From: Legionellaceae bacterium
GTDB lineage: Bacteria; Pseudomonadota; Gammaproteobacteria; Legionellales; Legionellaceae
DNA length: 64,000 nucleotides
NCBI GenBank assembly: GCA_029210085.1
Contig: JARGPP010000003.1
Span: forward strand, 1 to 64,000
Reading direction: 5' to 3'
The translations under genes were made by a program, and so were the position numbers. This document shows, piece by piece, positions 33,941 through 46,900 of this stretch; position 1 is the stretch's first letter; each line of letters opens with the position of its first letter. Below the pieces are notes generated by a model that was given only the letters and a program-made list of their open reading frames with translations, did no database searches and was not told the DNA's origin.

Positions 33941-35244
33941 TAAGCACTCACTATATTATCGTTTGAATAGGTACGAAACCCACCCCGAGTATCTATAATT
34001 AATCTTGCATGACGTGCAATCAAGTCATAATCAAATGCTGTGTGAGCAGTTGCCAAAAGCACACAGTCATATTGAGCTATCGTTTCTGATGTAAGCGGCA
34101 CACTATGTAAATCAAAATGATGCGCCCGCATAGCCGGAAAAACAGGTACATGAGGATCGCTATAGGCAACCTCAGCACCTTTGTCTCTTAATAACTCTAA
34201 CATTTCGATAGAAGGTGATTCACGCATATCATCCACATCACGCTTATAGGCGACACCTAACATTAAAATTTTGCTGTTTTTTATCGACTTTTCTCGTGTA
34301 TTTAAAGCATCAGAAACTTTATCAATCACCCAGTGTGGCATCCGACTATTAATTTCACCTGCAAGTTCAATAAAGCGGGTATGCATGCCATATTCTCGTG
34401 CTTTCCAAGTCAAATAGAAAGGATCAATGGGGATACAATGACCACCAATACCAGGCCCTGGATAATAAGGCACAAATCCAAATGGCTTGGTTGCTGCAGC
34501 ATCAATCACTTCATGAATATCAATATCCATTTTATCAGCTAAGACTTTCATCTCATTCATCAAGCCAATATTGACAGACCGATGGATATTTTCTAAAAGC
34601 TTTGTCATTTCAGCGACACGTGTCGAAGAAACAGGTACCACTTGTTCAATGACCGAATGATACAAAGCATGCCCTGCATCGACACAATTGGGCGTATCTC
34701 CCCCACACACTTTAGGAATACTCGACGTTGAAAAGTGAGCATTGCCTGGATCTTCTCGCTCAGGTGAATACACTAAAAAAATGTCCTTTCCAACTTCAAA
34801 ACCTTTTTGTTCAATACGCGTTTTTAACTCTTCTTCGGTTGTTCCAGGATAAGTGGTGCTTTCCAGTGAAATAATTTGTCCTTGACGTAAATGAGGTAAT
34901 AAAGCATCAACTGTTTTTAATACATAACTTAAATCAGGCTCACGATATTTATTCAGTGGCGTTGGTACACATAAAATCAGTGCATCAGCATCACGTGCAG
35001 CTGAAAAATCATCTGTCGCATTAATACGGGTTTGCACTGCTTTTATTTTCTCTGATGGGATATGTTGAATGAAAGACTTGCCTTCATTCAACAACGCATT
35101 CTTAGATGCATCAATGTCAATTCCAAGCACACGATAACCTACTTCCGCAAATCGCAGCATCAGTGGCAATCCAACATATCCTAAACCAATAATGCCAATT
35201 ATGGCTTCTTGATTATTTAATTTTTCTATTAAATGCTGCGGCAT
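33940..35244 (-). CDS. wbpA: UDP-GlcNAc 6-dehydrogenase (WbpA-like)
   Basis: A 434-residue UDP-sugar dehydrogenase with NAD site [11 protein letters not shown], catalytic-core segments GTTEE and SPEREDPG, and the cysteine motif [18 protein letters not shown]. It oxidises C6 of UDP-GlcNAc to the uronic acid in two steps, opening the pathway. The sequence fits the WbpA/WbpO group better than glucose-specific Ugd because of [14 protein letters not shown]. Its start lies 70 bases after the wbpE stop; the gap may hold weak regulatory sequence, but I see no clear promoter. Confidence 0.88.
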   Translation of the reverse strand: MPQHLIEKLNNQEAIIGIIGLGYVGLPLMLRFAEVGYRVLGIDIDASKNALLNEGKSFIQHIPSEKIKAVQTRINATDDFSAARDADALILCVPTPLNKYREPDLSYVLKTVDALLPHLRQGQIISLESTTYPGTTEEELKTRIEQKGFEVGKDIFLVYSPEREDPGNAHFSTSSIPKVCGGDTPNCVDAGHALYHSVIEQVVPVSSTRVAEMTKLLENIHRSVNIGLMNEMKVLADKMDIDIHEVIDAAATKPFGFVPYYPGPGIGGHCIPIDPFYLTWKAREYGMHTRFIELAGEINSRMPHWVIDKVSDALNTREKSIKNSKILMLGVAYKRDVDDMRESPSIEMLELLRDKGAEVAYSDPHVPVFPAMRAHHFDLHSVPLTSETIAQYDCVLLATAHTAFDYDLIARHARLIIDTRGGFRTYSNDNIVSA

Positions 35245-35314
35245 AGTTTACGCGCTCCATGTTATTCTTAAAATACGTTCCTTGATACTCAAGCTTAATC
35301 TAAAATAACGTCGA

Positions 35315-36430
35315 TTAAGCACTCATGACTTCTTTAGTAAGCACTTTTTGCAAAGCATCTATTACTTTATTCTGATCAACTTCTGTCAAATAAGGGTGCA
35401 TGGGTAAACTAAGCACACGACAGGCTGCATTTTCAGCATTTGAAAACGTTTGTGGTTCGGCGTAAAACTGTTTAAATACAGGCTGCTCATGCAATGCCAG
35501 TGGATAATGGACTGCTGTTGGAATATCAAGCGCTTGTAAACCTGCCTGCACAGACTTTCTATCTGATACCTCAATCGTGTATTGAGCAAAAACACTGGTA
35601 TTATGTGCTTCTATCATTGGTGTTTGTGCAATATGCGATAAACCAGCCGTATAACGCGCGGCCACTGCCTGTCGCTGCTCTATTTCATCGGGAAATAATG
35701 CAAGTTTTTCAAGCAAAATAGCAGCTTGGATAGTATCTAGACGCCCATTAATCCCCAATCGAGTATGCTCATATCGCTTAGCTTGTCCATGTACACGAAT
35801 AGAGCGCATTCGTTCTGCCAGTGCTTCATCATTTGTAAAACAAGCGCCGCCATCTCCATAAGCACCTAAAGGCTTAGAAGGAAAAAAGCTTGTACATCCT
35901 ATCGTCGTTAAACCACAAGAATGCACACCTCGATGCAAAGCACCAAAACTTTGTGCACCATCTTCAATCACAGGAAGTGCATGACGCGCTGCAATCGCAT
36001 TAATTGCTTCATAGTCAGCACACTGCCCATACATACTGACCGGCATAATCGCTTTGGTTTTATCAGTAATCGCTGCTTCTATCAAGCTTGCATCAATATT
36101 ATAGGTACTTCTATCAATATCAACAAAAACGGGCTTAGCTCCCAATAAAGCAATCACTTCTGCTGTTGCAAAAAAGCTAAAAGGTGCTGTAATAACCTCG
36201 TCTCCAGCACCCACACCAATCGCCATCAAAGCAATAAGCAGCGCATCAGTGCCACTCGAAACTCCAATTGCATGCGACACACCCGTAAAATCAGCCAATA
36301 ACGCTTCAAGTTCTCGCACTTCAGGCCCCATAATATAGGCGCCATGCTCTAAAACTTTATCAATGCGTGTTTTAAGGCCTGTCTCAATTCGTGCTTTTTG
36401 TGCTTTTAAATCAATAAATTGCATACTCAT
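35315..36430 (-). CDS. wbpE: sugar-nucleotide aminotransferase (WbpE-like, DegT family)
   Basis: A 371-residue PLP enzyme of the DegT/DnrJ/EryC1 family. It has VSSGTDALLIALMA, PFSFFATAEVI, VIEDGAQSFGA for the cofactor ring, and the Schiff-base lysine in FFPSKPLGAYGDGGA. WbpE transfers an amino group from glutamate to C3 of the keto sugar made by WbpB. Met3 is an alternative start. The next upstream gene, an SDR, ends only three bases away. Confidence 0.88.
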   Translation of the reverse strand: MSMQFIDLKAQKARIETGLKTRIDKVLEHGAYIMGPEVRELEALLADFTGVSHAIGVSSGTDALLIALMAIGVGAGDEVITAPFSFFATAEVIALLGAKPVFVDIDRSTYNIDASLIEAAITDKTKAIMPVSMYGQCADYEAINAIAARHALPVIEDGAQSFGALHRGVHSCGLTTIGCTSFFPSKPLGAYGDGGACFTNDEALAERMRSIRVHGQAKRYEHTRLGINGRLDTIQAAILLEKLALFPDEIEQRQAVAARYTAGLSHIAQTPMIEAHNTSVFAQYTIEVSDRKSVQAGLQALDIPTAVHYPLALHEQPVFKQFYAEPQTFSNAENAACRVLSLPMHPYLTEVDQNKVIDALQKVLTKEVMSA

Positions 36431-36433
36431 ACT

Positions 36434-37504
36434 CTATGCCTCACTTTTAAGATAAGTAGTTAACTCAGGTAAGTAACGTCGATGATTTGCCATACAGCGC
36501 TTAATCAAATCCCGATTCTCTTTTGTCCATAAAATGGTCTTCTTTAAACCATCAGGAAACAATATTTTTGCTTCAAATCCTAATTCACGCATTGATTTAG
36601 ATGGATCACCATGACGCTTTCCTGAGCGATCCCAACTACGTGCCGATGCACCTTCTATTTGTGTTAAATTTTCAGTTAACTCATTGATTAAATGTGCTAG
36701 TTCAGCAATAGATGTCTCAACACCTGAAGCAATATTATAAACGCCTCCAGCCTTTCCTTTTAAAGCACAGGCTATTAAGCCACATGTTACATCATCTACG
36801 TGAATGAAGTCACGTGTCGCAACACCACCATTTTCAACCGGTAATGCTTCTTGATGTAAAGCTTTAAAAATAAACGTCGGTGTCACATTACGCCATACTG
36901 TATTTGCATTGCCACGCCAAAGACCTGCTCCTAATATTTCACCCGGTCCATACACATTCTGAAATCGTGCTTTAACAAAAGGCATGTCATACCGCATAAA
37001 ATAATAATTACCGTAAAATTCACCAAATATTTTTGACATCTGGTACGGACTATCTAAATAAAGCGATACTTCTTCTTGCTCAGCAGTTGCTTCAACATCA
37101 TCAAATGTCTTTTTCGCAACCGTGCATCCTGCTGCAGCATAAACCACTTTTTTAATTGATTTAAAACGACTTAAACAATCAAATAATTTCAAGCTCGTTA
37201 ATGTATTATTTTCATGATCTTTTAATGGATCTTCTATCGAGCTCTGATTACCGTGATATGTTGCTAAATGAAAAACATAATCTAAATCTTGAGGTAAGGC
37301 ATTTAAAATTGAGTCATCTGTAATAGACCCATAAACAAAGTGCAACGCTGCATCTTCTGGAACCTGTGAAATATCAGCTGATAGCAAATTATCAACAACT
37401 ATCACTTGTTCTGGGTTATCTTTAAGCAGCATGCGCGTCAAATTACTGCCAACAAAACCCGCACCGCCAACAACCAATATTTTTTGTCCAGAAAAACCGG
37501 TCAC
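36434..37504 (-). CDS. NAD-dependent epimerase/dehydratase (extended SDR)
   Basis: A 356-residue extended SDR. NAD binds at VVGGAGFVGSNLTRMLL, the active-site lysine and tyrosine are in YQMSKIFGE (YxxxK), and RDFIHVDDV is the usual late motif. It probably epimerises, dehydrates or reduces a nucleotide sugar for the glycan. The substrate is not clear. It is one of three such SDRs in the cluster, and it differs from its upstream neighbour, so it is not a simple duplicate. Confidence 0.78.
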   Translation of the reverse strand: MTGFSGQKILVVGGAGFVGSNLTRMLLKDNPEQVIVVDNLLSADISQVPEDAALHFVYGSITDDSILNALPQDLDYVFHLATYHGNQSSIEDPLKDHENNTLTSLKLFDCLSRFKSIKKVVYAAAGCTVAKKTFDDVEATAEQEEVSLYLDSPYQMSKIFGEFYGNYYFMRYDMPFVKARFQNVYGPGEILGAGLWRGNANTVWRNVTPTFIFKALHQEALPVENGGVATRDFIHVDDVTCGLIACALKGKAGGVYNIASGVETSIAELAHLINELTENLTQIEGASARSWDRSGKRHGDPSKSMRELGFEAKILFPDGLKKTILWTKENRDLIKRCMANHRRYLPELTTYLKSEA

Positions 37505-37593
37505 TTCTACTCCCAGGTATTTTGTATACTAACGTATCGCTCATAGTTTTATCCAATTCGTCAAAACCAGTCACGATACGTCATATTTCTCAG

Positions 37594-38538
37594 TTAAACA
37601 GGTTCGTTTTCTTCAACCCGAAGATGTGTAAAAGTCTGCTCAATACCATATGCAGCGTAATACTCAATGGCTGCCTTAACTCCCTCATCTAATGGCGTTG
37701 TAACATCCCAAGAAAAATCATGATTTGTTCGAGATGCATCCAGCAAAATAGTATAAGCATCATCTGGATTACGCGGCCGTACTTCTACGTCTTTATCCAA
37801 AGTCATATTCAAGGCTTTTAACGTTGCATCAAACAATGCCTTAATCGATACATCACCACCGGAAGAAATATGATAGTAACCTTGGCCTGTTCCAGAAACC
37901 GCTTTTTCAACACAATCAACTAAATCATTAATATAAACAAAATCACGACGAGTATCCATCACAAAACAAGGCTTTTCAGCCGTTAAACGATGATAAAAAG
38001 TAGGCAATGGACCACTGATATTACGGGGACCATACGCATTCGCTAAACGAAATGATACAAAGTCTAAACCGGATAACTCAACATAATGTTCAGCGGCAGT
38101 TTTGCTAATGGCATAACTGCTACCCCGTGCATTAATTGCATGATCAAGTGTCACAGGTTGCTCTTCAGGTTTCAGACCATAACAAAGCGCTGTTTGAAAA
38201 TATACAATGCGATTACAGTTTGCTTTCTTAGCCGCTGACACCACATTGACTGTGCCTAATACATTGGTTTTGCAGTCTTCAACCCAATTATCTGGGTCTT
38301 TATACGACGCTGCTGCATGCACAACAACATCAGGTTTAAATGCTTGAAACAAACGTTCCATTTCACCTGTATTCGCAATACTTTCTTCAACGATCGTTAG
38401 ATTCTCATGAGAAACCAAATTATCACGTCGGCCTGTTTCAAAATTATCAATTGCAAGCACTATATCACCTTTGGCTAACAATCTATCCGCTAAATGTGAG
38501 CCAACAAACCCAGCTCCTCCTGTAATTAACACACGCAT
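37594..38538 (-). CDS. NAD-dependent epimerase/dehydratase (extended SDR)
   Basis: A 314-residue extended SDR with RVLITGGAGFVGSHLADRLL, an AxxYK-like pair in SSYAISKTAAEHYVEL (YxxxK), and RRDFVYINDLVDCV. The VHAAASYKDPDNWVEDCKTN segment resembles UDP-glucose/GlcNAc 4-epimerases and dTDP-glucose dehydratase relatives. It follows asnB closely (27 bases) and is probably in one transcript with it. The exact reaction is open. Confidence 0.78.
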   Translation of the reverse strand: MRVLITGGAGFVGSHLADRLLAKGDIVLAIDNFETGRRDNLVSHENLTIVEESIANTGEMERLFQAFKPDVVVHAAASYKDPDNWVEDCKTNVLGTVNVVSAAKKANCNRIVYFQTALCYGLKPEEQPVTLDHAINARGSSYAISKTAAEHYVELSGLDFVSFRLANAYGPRNISGPLPTFYHRLTAEKPCFVMDTRRDFVYINDLVDCVEKAVSGTGQGYYHISSGGDVSIKALFDATLKALNMTLDKDVEVRPRNPDDAYTILLDASRTNHDFSWDVTTPLDEGVKAAIEYYAAYGIEQTFTHLRVEENEPV

Positions 38539-38565
38539 TTTTTATTCCCCTATTTTCAATATTGA

Positions 38566-40494
38566 TTAGCACATAGCAACTTGTTTTTTCAGTGTTTCCT
38601 TATAAACCCTTGTTTGATCATGAAACTGTTGCTGCCACACCTCGTAGCATAAAAACCCCCACTGCTTTCGAGTAAACTGCTCTGATTGTTCAAAATCTTT
38701 CATGACTTGTCGATAATCAATGAAACTATCCTGACGCTTAAGGCCTGTATTTAATATGTCAAAAACATATTCTTTCAATCCTCCACGCATCCATTCAGTT
38801 AAGGGCACAGGAAATCCCATTTTATCTTTTCTATCGAGCACTTGTTGCGGCAAAGTATCCGAAAAAGTATGTTTTAACAAATGCTTCATGTTTCCATCTT
38901 TGAATTTAATATTAGCTGGAATGGTTGCCATGAATTCAATCAGAGGATGGTAAAGGAATGGAACGCGCGCTTCAAGACCATGTGCCATACTCATTCTATC
39001 TTCAACATGCAAAAGACCTGGCAATAGACACTTAAAATCAAAATGCGTCATACTGTCAAAATAAGACTCTGCATGCTCAAATTTGGCAGCATTAAAGACA
39101 TCCGAGAACTGATTATAAATATATTCATTTTCGGTATGCGTTAAATGAACTTCTTGTTCTAAATCGGGTGCACGGTTAACCAATGAAAAGTATCGCTTAT
39201 CTAACGACTCAAATAAGCCTTTACTCCAAAAACGTTTTAGCAAAGGTTTGTATGCTTTTAATACTTCTAAATTTGGTATAATAGACTCAGCTGTCACCAC
39301 AAAACGACCGTCTTTATAGTTCCCTTCAATTGCAGCTTTAATGCATTGCTCAAAATAAGCAATGACATATCGCGCATACCCACCAAAGATTTCATCGCCT
39401 CCTTGCCCACCCAAAACCACTTTAACGTGTTTTGCAGCCATCTCAGAGACCATATACTGTGGAAAAACACCTGGTCCTGCAACGGGAAAATCTAAGTGGT
39501 ACATAACATTTTGCAGGGTACGTTCAAAGTCATTCGCTGTAATATCACAAACATGAAACTCCGAACCTGACTTAGCAGCAACATGAGCAGCATATGAACT
39601 TTCATCATATTGCTCACCTTCTAAAAAACGTCCATGAAAAAAAGGAAGGGCACTATTTTTTTCTTTTGAAGCCAACAGCCCAATCAAGCTTGAATCAATT
39701 CCACCACTTACATAAGCGCCTACATGAACATCAGCACGTAAATGTAAGGCAACTGATTCCGACACCAATTCTTCTAAACGCTCCGAAAAATAAGCTTCTG
39801 AACGAGAATAATCAATCTGATAATGCACATCCCAGTAACGCCATCTTTTAGTGCCACTTGGCGTAATCAGCATGGCATGGGCAGACTCTAATTGTCCCAC
39901 ATGTTCAAATAAAGTTTGCTCCCCCATAGGATACTGGAACGTGACATATTCGACAAATGCTTGGCGGTTCGTTTTTAATTCAGGCAAAAAAGGCAATAAG
40001 GCTTTACTTTCTGACGCAAAATAAAATACACCATCTTGCCAGGTATAATAAAATGGCTTGATGCCGAAGTGATCTCGCGCACAAAATAAATTTTCACCAT
40101 CCCAGAGCACAAATGCAAACATGCCTTTAAAATGCTTGACACAATCTACACCATACACACGATAAGCAGCCAAAATAACTTCAGTATCTGAGTCCGTCTG
40201 AAAAGACCAATGTGGCTTTAGTGTCTCTCTTAGCTCAATATAATTATAAATTTCGCCATTAAAGACAATCACATCACCTGTTGCCGCAGCTTTCATCGGT
40301 TGATCAGCTTCTGATGACAAATCTAGGATACTCAGCCGACGATGGGCAAACCCAATGTTCTCAGCGGAATTTTTCCAAAAACCATGCGCATCAGGGCCTC
40401 GATGCGCTATTAAATCTCCCATGACGGCAAGTTTTTTATCAAGGCCTTGGATTTCTCGTTTCTTTGTATCAAAAATACCTGCAATTCCACACAT
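38566..40494 (-). CDS. asnB: glutamine-hydrolysing asparagine synthase-type amidotransferase
   Basis: About 642 residues. The start is set by the mature N-terminus MCGIAGIFD, whose Cys2 is the glutaminase nucleophile; a longer frame to 40599 would bury it and overlap purA. RRLSILDL, FNGEIYNY and GDVIVFNGE complete the class II glutaminase domain. The synthetase domain has SGGIDSS and GGQGGDEIFGGYARY. In polysaccharide clusters such enzymes amidate uronic-acid sugars (WbpS-type) rather than make asparagine, and the Wbp pathway here makes such an acid. It lies 19 bases after purA. Confidence 0.85.
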   Translation of the reverse strand: MCGIAGIFDTKKREIQGLDKKLAVMGDLIAHRGPDAHGFWKNSAENIGFAHRRLSILDLSSEADQPMKAAATGDVIVFNGEIYNYIELRETLKPHWSFQTDSDTEVILAAYRVYGVDCVKHFKGMFAFVLWDGENLFCARDHFGIKPFYYTWQDGVFYFASESKALLPFLPELKTNRQAFVEYVTFQYPMGEQTLFEHVGQLESAHAMLITPSGTKRWRYWDVHYQIDYSRSEAYFSERLEELVSESVALHLRADVHVGAYVSGGIDSSLIGLLASKEKNSALPFFHGRFLEGEQYDESSYAAHVAAKSGSEFHVCDITANDFERTLQNVMYHLDFPVAGPGVFPQYMVSEMAAKHVKVVLGGQGGDEIFGGYARYVIAYFEQCIKAAIEGNYKDGRFVVTAESIIPNLEVLKAYKPLLKRFWSKGLFESLDKRYFSLVNRAPDLEQEVHLTHTENEYIYNQFSDVFNAAKFEHAESYFDSMTHFDFKCLLPGLLHVEDRMSMAHGLEARVPFLYHPLIEFMATIPANIKFKDGNMKHLLKHTFSDTLPQQVLDRKDKMGFPVPLTEWMRGGLKEYVFDILNTGLKRQDSFIDYRQVMKDFEQSEQFTRKQWGFLCYEVWQQQFHDQTRVYKETLKKQVAMC

Positions 40495-40513
40495 ATGAAC
40501 TAAAAATCCATCA

Positions 40514-42727
<2,214 letters not shown>

Positions 42728-42731
<4 letters not shown>

Positions 42732-43897
42732 GACGCATTCCTCCCCAAACGTTCTGTTGGTCTTGCAGTTTTTCGACCATCCAGCACACCCATACCTGAT
42801 GCACTATTTGATGGCACATGCTGATTCAAAACAACGGTTTCTTCAATATTTTTAGGCTGATTTGAGCCACCTAACTTATCCAAAGGCAAATAGAGTAAAT
42901 TGCCAGCCTTACCATCTACAACAATGGTGCTACTCTGACTCAGTACACGCTGCATCACCTCTAAATACAAGCGCTCGCTTGTCACAGCGGGCGATCGTAA
43001 ATACTCAGGCAATAGTGCAAGAAACTCGGCAACTTCTCCTTTTGCACGTAATACAACCTGTTCAGCACTTGCTTTTGCTTCTGCCAATATACGTTTTGCA
43101 TTCCCTTCAGCAATAGGCACAACACTCGCCTCATACGCCCGAGCTTGCTCTTTAAACCGCTTTTCATCTTCTTGTGCTTTAATTGCATCATCAAATGCAT
43201 CTTGCACGTTTTCAGGAGCACGTGCAGGTTGTGGTGACACATTAACCACTTTAATCCCTGTTTTATAACTCTTTAAAATCGCAATCAAAGACTCTTGCAC
43301 ATTACTGCCCCATAACTCCCGACCTTCTGTAATAATCTCATCTAACCGCGTGGTACCAATCACTTGTCTTAAAGCACTTGAAGTTGCCTGCTGTAAACTC
43401 TCAATAGGATCAGTCACATTAAATAAATAAGCTTCTAAATCACTGATACGATATTGAACCACCACTGCAACAGACACAAGATTTTCATCCCGCGTTAGCA
43501 TCTGAGCGGTATAAGAATAATCAGAAACACGATCAACGTTCACGAGTACTTTCGATTCAATTAAGCGAGGAATCCAGTGTGGACCAGGCCCAACCGTTTT
43601 AACATAACGCCCAAAACGAAGAATAGCCGCTTTTTCTGCGGGATCAACAATAAAAATACCGGATAATGCCCATAGAACCAATGCAGCAATTGCTAAAAAT
43701 CCAACTAAAAAAAGACCGCCACTGTCAGAGTCCGCATTAAAAGAACCATTTGGTTTTTTAGAACCACCCGATTTACCGCCATTTGATAGTATTTTTTTAA
43801 ACTGACGTTGTAAGCGTTTCAATGCCTCATCTAAATCAGGTGGCTGATCCTTTGAACCCCACGGTGTTTTATCTTTATCAGGCCCATCCCATCCCAT
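42728..43897 (-). CDS. hflK: FtsH-modulating protease subunit HflK
   Basis: A 389-residue protein with the Gly/Pro/Lys-rich N-terminus usual for HflK (MGWDGPDKDKTPWGSKDQPP), one membrane segment (about 61-84), then a band-7 domain with DPAEKAAILRFGRYVKTVGPGPHWI. It pairs with HflC in a large ring that controls FtsH access to membrane substrates. It is the first gene of the hflK-hflC-purA series and may start the long minus-strand transcript that continues into the polysaccharide cluster. Confidence 0.94.
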
Positions 43898-43966
43898 AAA
43901 CCACTCCCCAATGTTTCCACAAGAAAAGTAGGATTTTAGGGGGGTTCACGAGCAGACGCAAGCCCA

Positions 43967-46900
43967 TTAAGCAGCTGAAGCTAAACCAAGCTTATCAAGA
44001 GCCGATTCTGCTGTATAATTTCGGTCCGTTGAAGGCGCACTTTCACTGAATAAACCCACATTAATTAATGGGCTTTTTGAATAACCTGTTTCAGGTTTGG
44101 AAGAATGCATTAAAGCATTACACTCACCCACACAAGGTAAAGTATATAAACCCACACAAGATAATAACCAAAGCACAGCGCGCTTAAAGGCTCTAAAGGT
44201 AAAAACATCCCCAATAGCAGCGTAAGTTAACATATCCGATTTAAACTGCTTTTGGGACATCAGCTCGCGCATCGCAGCTATTCGTTCTACAGGTGTATGG
44301 TCTGTATTTTCCGCAATACGACGCAGCTGTAACAACCAGCCTCTTTTTTTCGATCGCGTTAATAAATCTTCATATAATTTGGCTCGCCCTACATAAGATG
44401 CATCTTTCTTAGGGTCTAGGTGCTCTTCAAGTAATGTAATTTGACGAAGTATCGCATCCAACCGACGATAATCTGTCGCATAGAGCTCATCAAACACCTG
44501 TAATTCTGAAACCGTTAAATCAGCAGCTCGAACCAAACTATCAAAAGCAAATGTACCGGCTGTTTGATAAGAGCACAGTTGAATACAACTCAAAAACCAT
44601 ACAACACAACGCCCAATCCCCGCAAATGAAAACCATATGCTATATGCCTGCATATCATTTTGAAATGCTTTGCTTTGAATTAAATCTTGTAGTGCATAAA
44701 TACGCTCACTCGGCGTGCGGGTTGAATCATTCACTAAAGCACGCAATTGCTTAGTCCATGCTAATTTTTTTGCATGTGTTTCTTGATCTTCAAATAAATA
44801 AAATAAGAAACAATGCTTTTCAATATATGTTTGCTTTAAATAATTTTCTAAATTTGAAATATATGCACACATCGCATCCAAACGACAAGAACCTTGGTCC
44901 TGGCTTTCATCAAATAAACTCAAATCTTCAATCGATTTTTTATACATGAAATCAAATACACTGTCTTCAAATCCACCTATGTCTTTGTTCGGAACCCATT
45001 GGTGTATAGCAGGTCTTAGTGCTTTTCTTAACGCACCTAAATACAATTGATTAGCATACTTTAATTCAAAACTTTTACTTTTTTGAATACGCATGAGTTC
45101 AAGATCAAGGGCTCTGTCAATCACATCTTCACGTACACATGCTTGGCGTACTTCAATCAGTGTTTTCTCGGTATGGCCTGAATGTGATGTTATATATTCA
45201 CACAATTCACTCGCATGTGCATACTTCAATGTTTTGGATGGCGCTGCTGCATCACTTTCAAACACACTGGCATCAAGCGCTTTAAATGTCCAGTCGCTTC
45301 CCTTGGAATGACTGTACGCGAAATATCCAAACTTATCTGAGCCTTTAGCAGAACCCTTCGGTGCTAATTTTACTTTCAGTAAAGTCGGCTTTATTTTACC
45401 CAAAACTAATCGCTTAGAAACAAGATGTTTTTGAAGTTCAGCTTCCATCAGCTTTTCATCAGAGGACACCGTTAAATCTGTTCTTTCGAGCAACTCAAGT
45501 TCTGTAAATCGCCATCCTTTCTGATTTGAATTTCCATAGACGACATACCTTAATTTATCAGTCTCTTCAGCCGATGACTTTAACTTAAGTAATGTTGGTT
45601 GGCTTTGTTCTAATTGTAATGCGCCTGAATCAAGGTGACGTTGCAGTTCAACATTGATACTAGCCGTATCAGCACTAACGGCTAAATCATCCCTTTCCAT
45701 TAACTTCACATCATATACACTCCCTCGATGAAGACGTCCTTTTAAAAACATAGCATGCGAACCACCATCAGGCATACGAGCAGCACGTTTATTAAACGAC
45801 TCTTCATCTACTCTTACTTCAAAATATTTACCTGAAGGTACGCTTAAAGGATCTAAAAGGGCTTGTCTATAATCATCTACCAGGTGCTCAAGCGGCAAAG
45901 ATAATGTTCCAGGCGGTAGCGTTAATGCTTGCTCAGCATCATCAGCTTTACACAACATTTCATGAAATACTTGATGATTTAAACCATCTAACCCATGCTC
46001 CATTGCTGTTTTATAAACTGACTTGGCTAATTTATTTGTAGAACGAATCGCTTGCTGGTCAATGGTTTCTTGCCCCATCAAGCGCTTCGTTAAAATACGC
46101 CCTGCATCATATGTTAATGCAGGATAACGATACAAAGACCATTCAAGGTTTGCATGCTGATTCAATCGATCAATTTCACCTGCAAACACATCTGCTTTTT
46201 CATTGGCTTGTCTTTTGCCGGCTTCAGGCAAATCAGAATATCCTTTTGCTAATGCCTTCAGATGTGCAGGCCCAGTTAAAGCAGCATGCATACCGGAGTA
46301 AGCTAAATCAGGTAACGCCATACTCTTCGGCATTTGATAATGTTTTGCACTTGCCTGATACGTTTCTACCAGTGCTTCAGTGCCTTTTTGACACTCTGAT
46401 TGTATCGTGATGCCATAAGGATATATTTCTAGAATCGCACTTATCCAACCATAAAAAAGTTGGATAGTTTGAACAACATACATCCCTTCTGATTTATACG
46501 GTAAGCTTGAACTATTAGGCCTGATCTCCTCCAAAATCTTACAAGAGGCCTGCAAACTAGCTAGCGTACTTGTAATATGAGTTAAGCTTAATGGTGACTC
46601 ATGATTTCCATTCGGATCGATGCCGTAGGCTTCTAAATGCGTTTGAGCTGTTTTGAGTCCTTTTTCTAATTTTCTGATGAGTGAATCTTTTGTTGGGTCC
46701 GCAGCTCCTTCCTCATTAACGCCTTCTGAGATGTCTTCTATCAAATACTCTGCCACTTTTCTATCAGATGCAGGTTTTAAATCAGTTATAGTACGTACAG
46801 GTAGCTTATTTAAGACATCCACGCTTTGCGGAGAAGGTAGGTGACTTTCTTCTGCGACTCTTTCTGCTGTCGCTTTTTCTCTTTGAATATTTGCTTCTCT

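Noticed and set aside
27556-40494. Flippase (Wzx), polymerase (Wzy) or ABC export genes in the polysaccharide cluster
   Set aside because: None of the proteins in this stretch has the required many membrane segments; they must lie outside the window.
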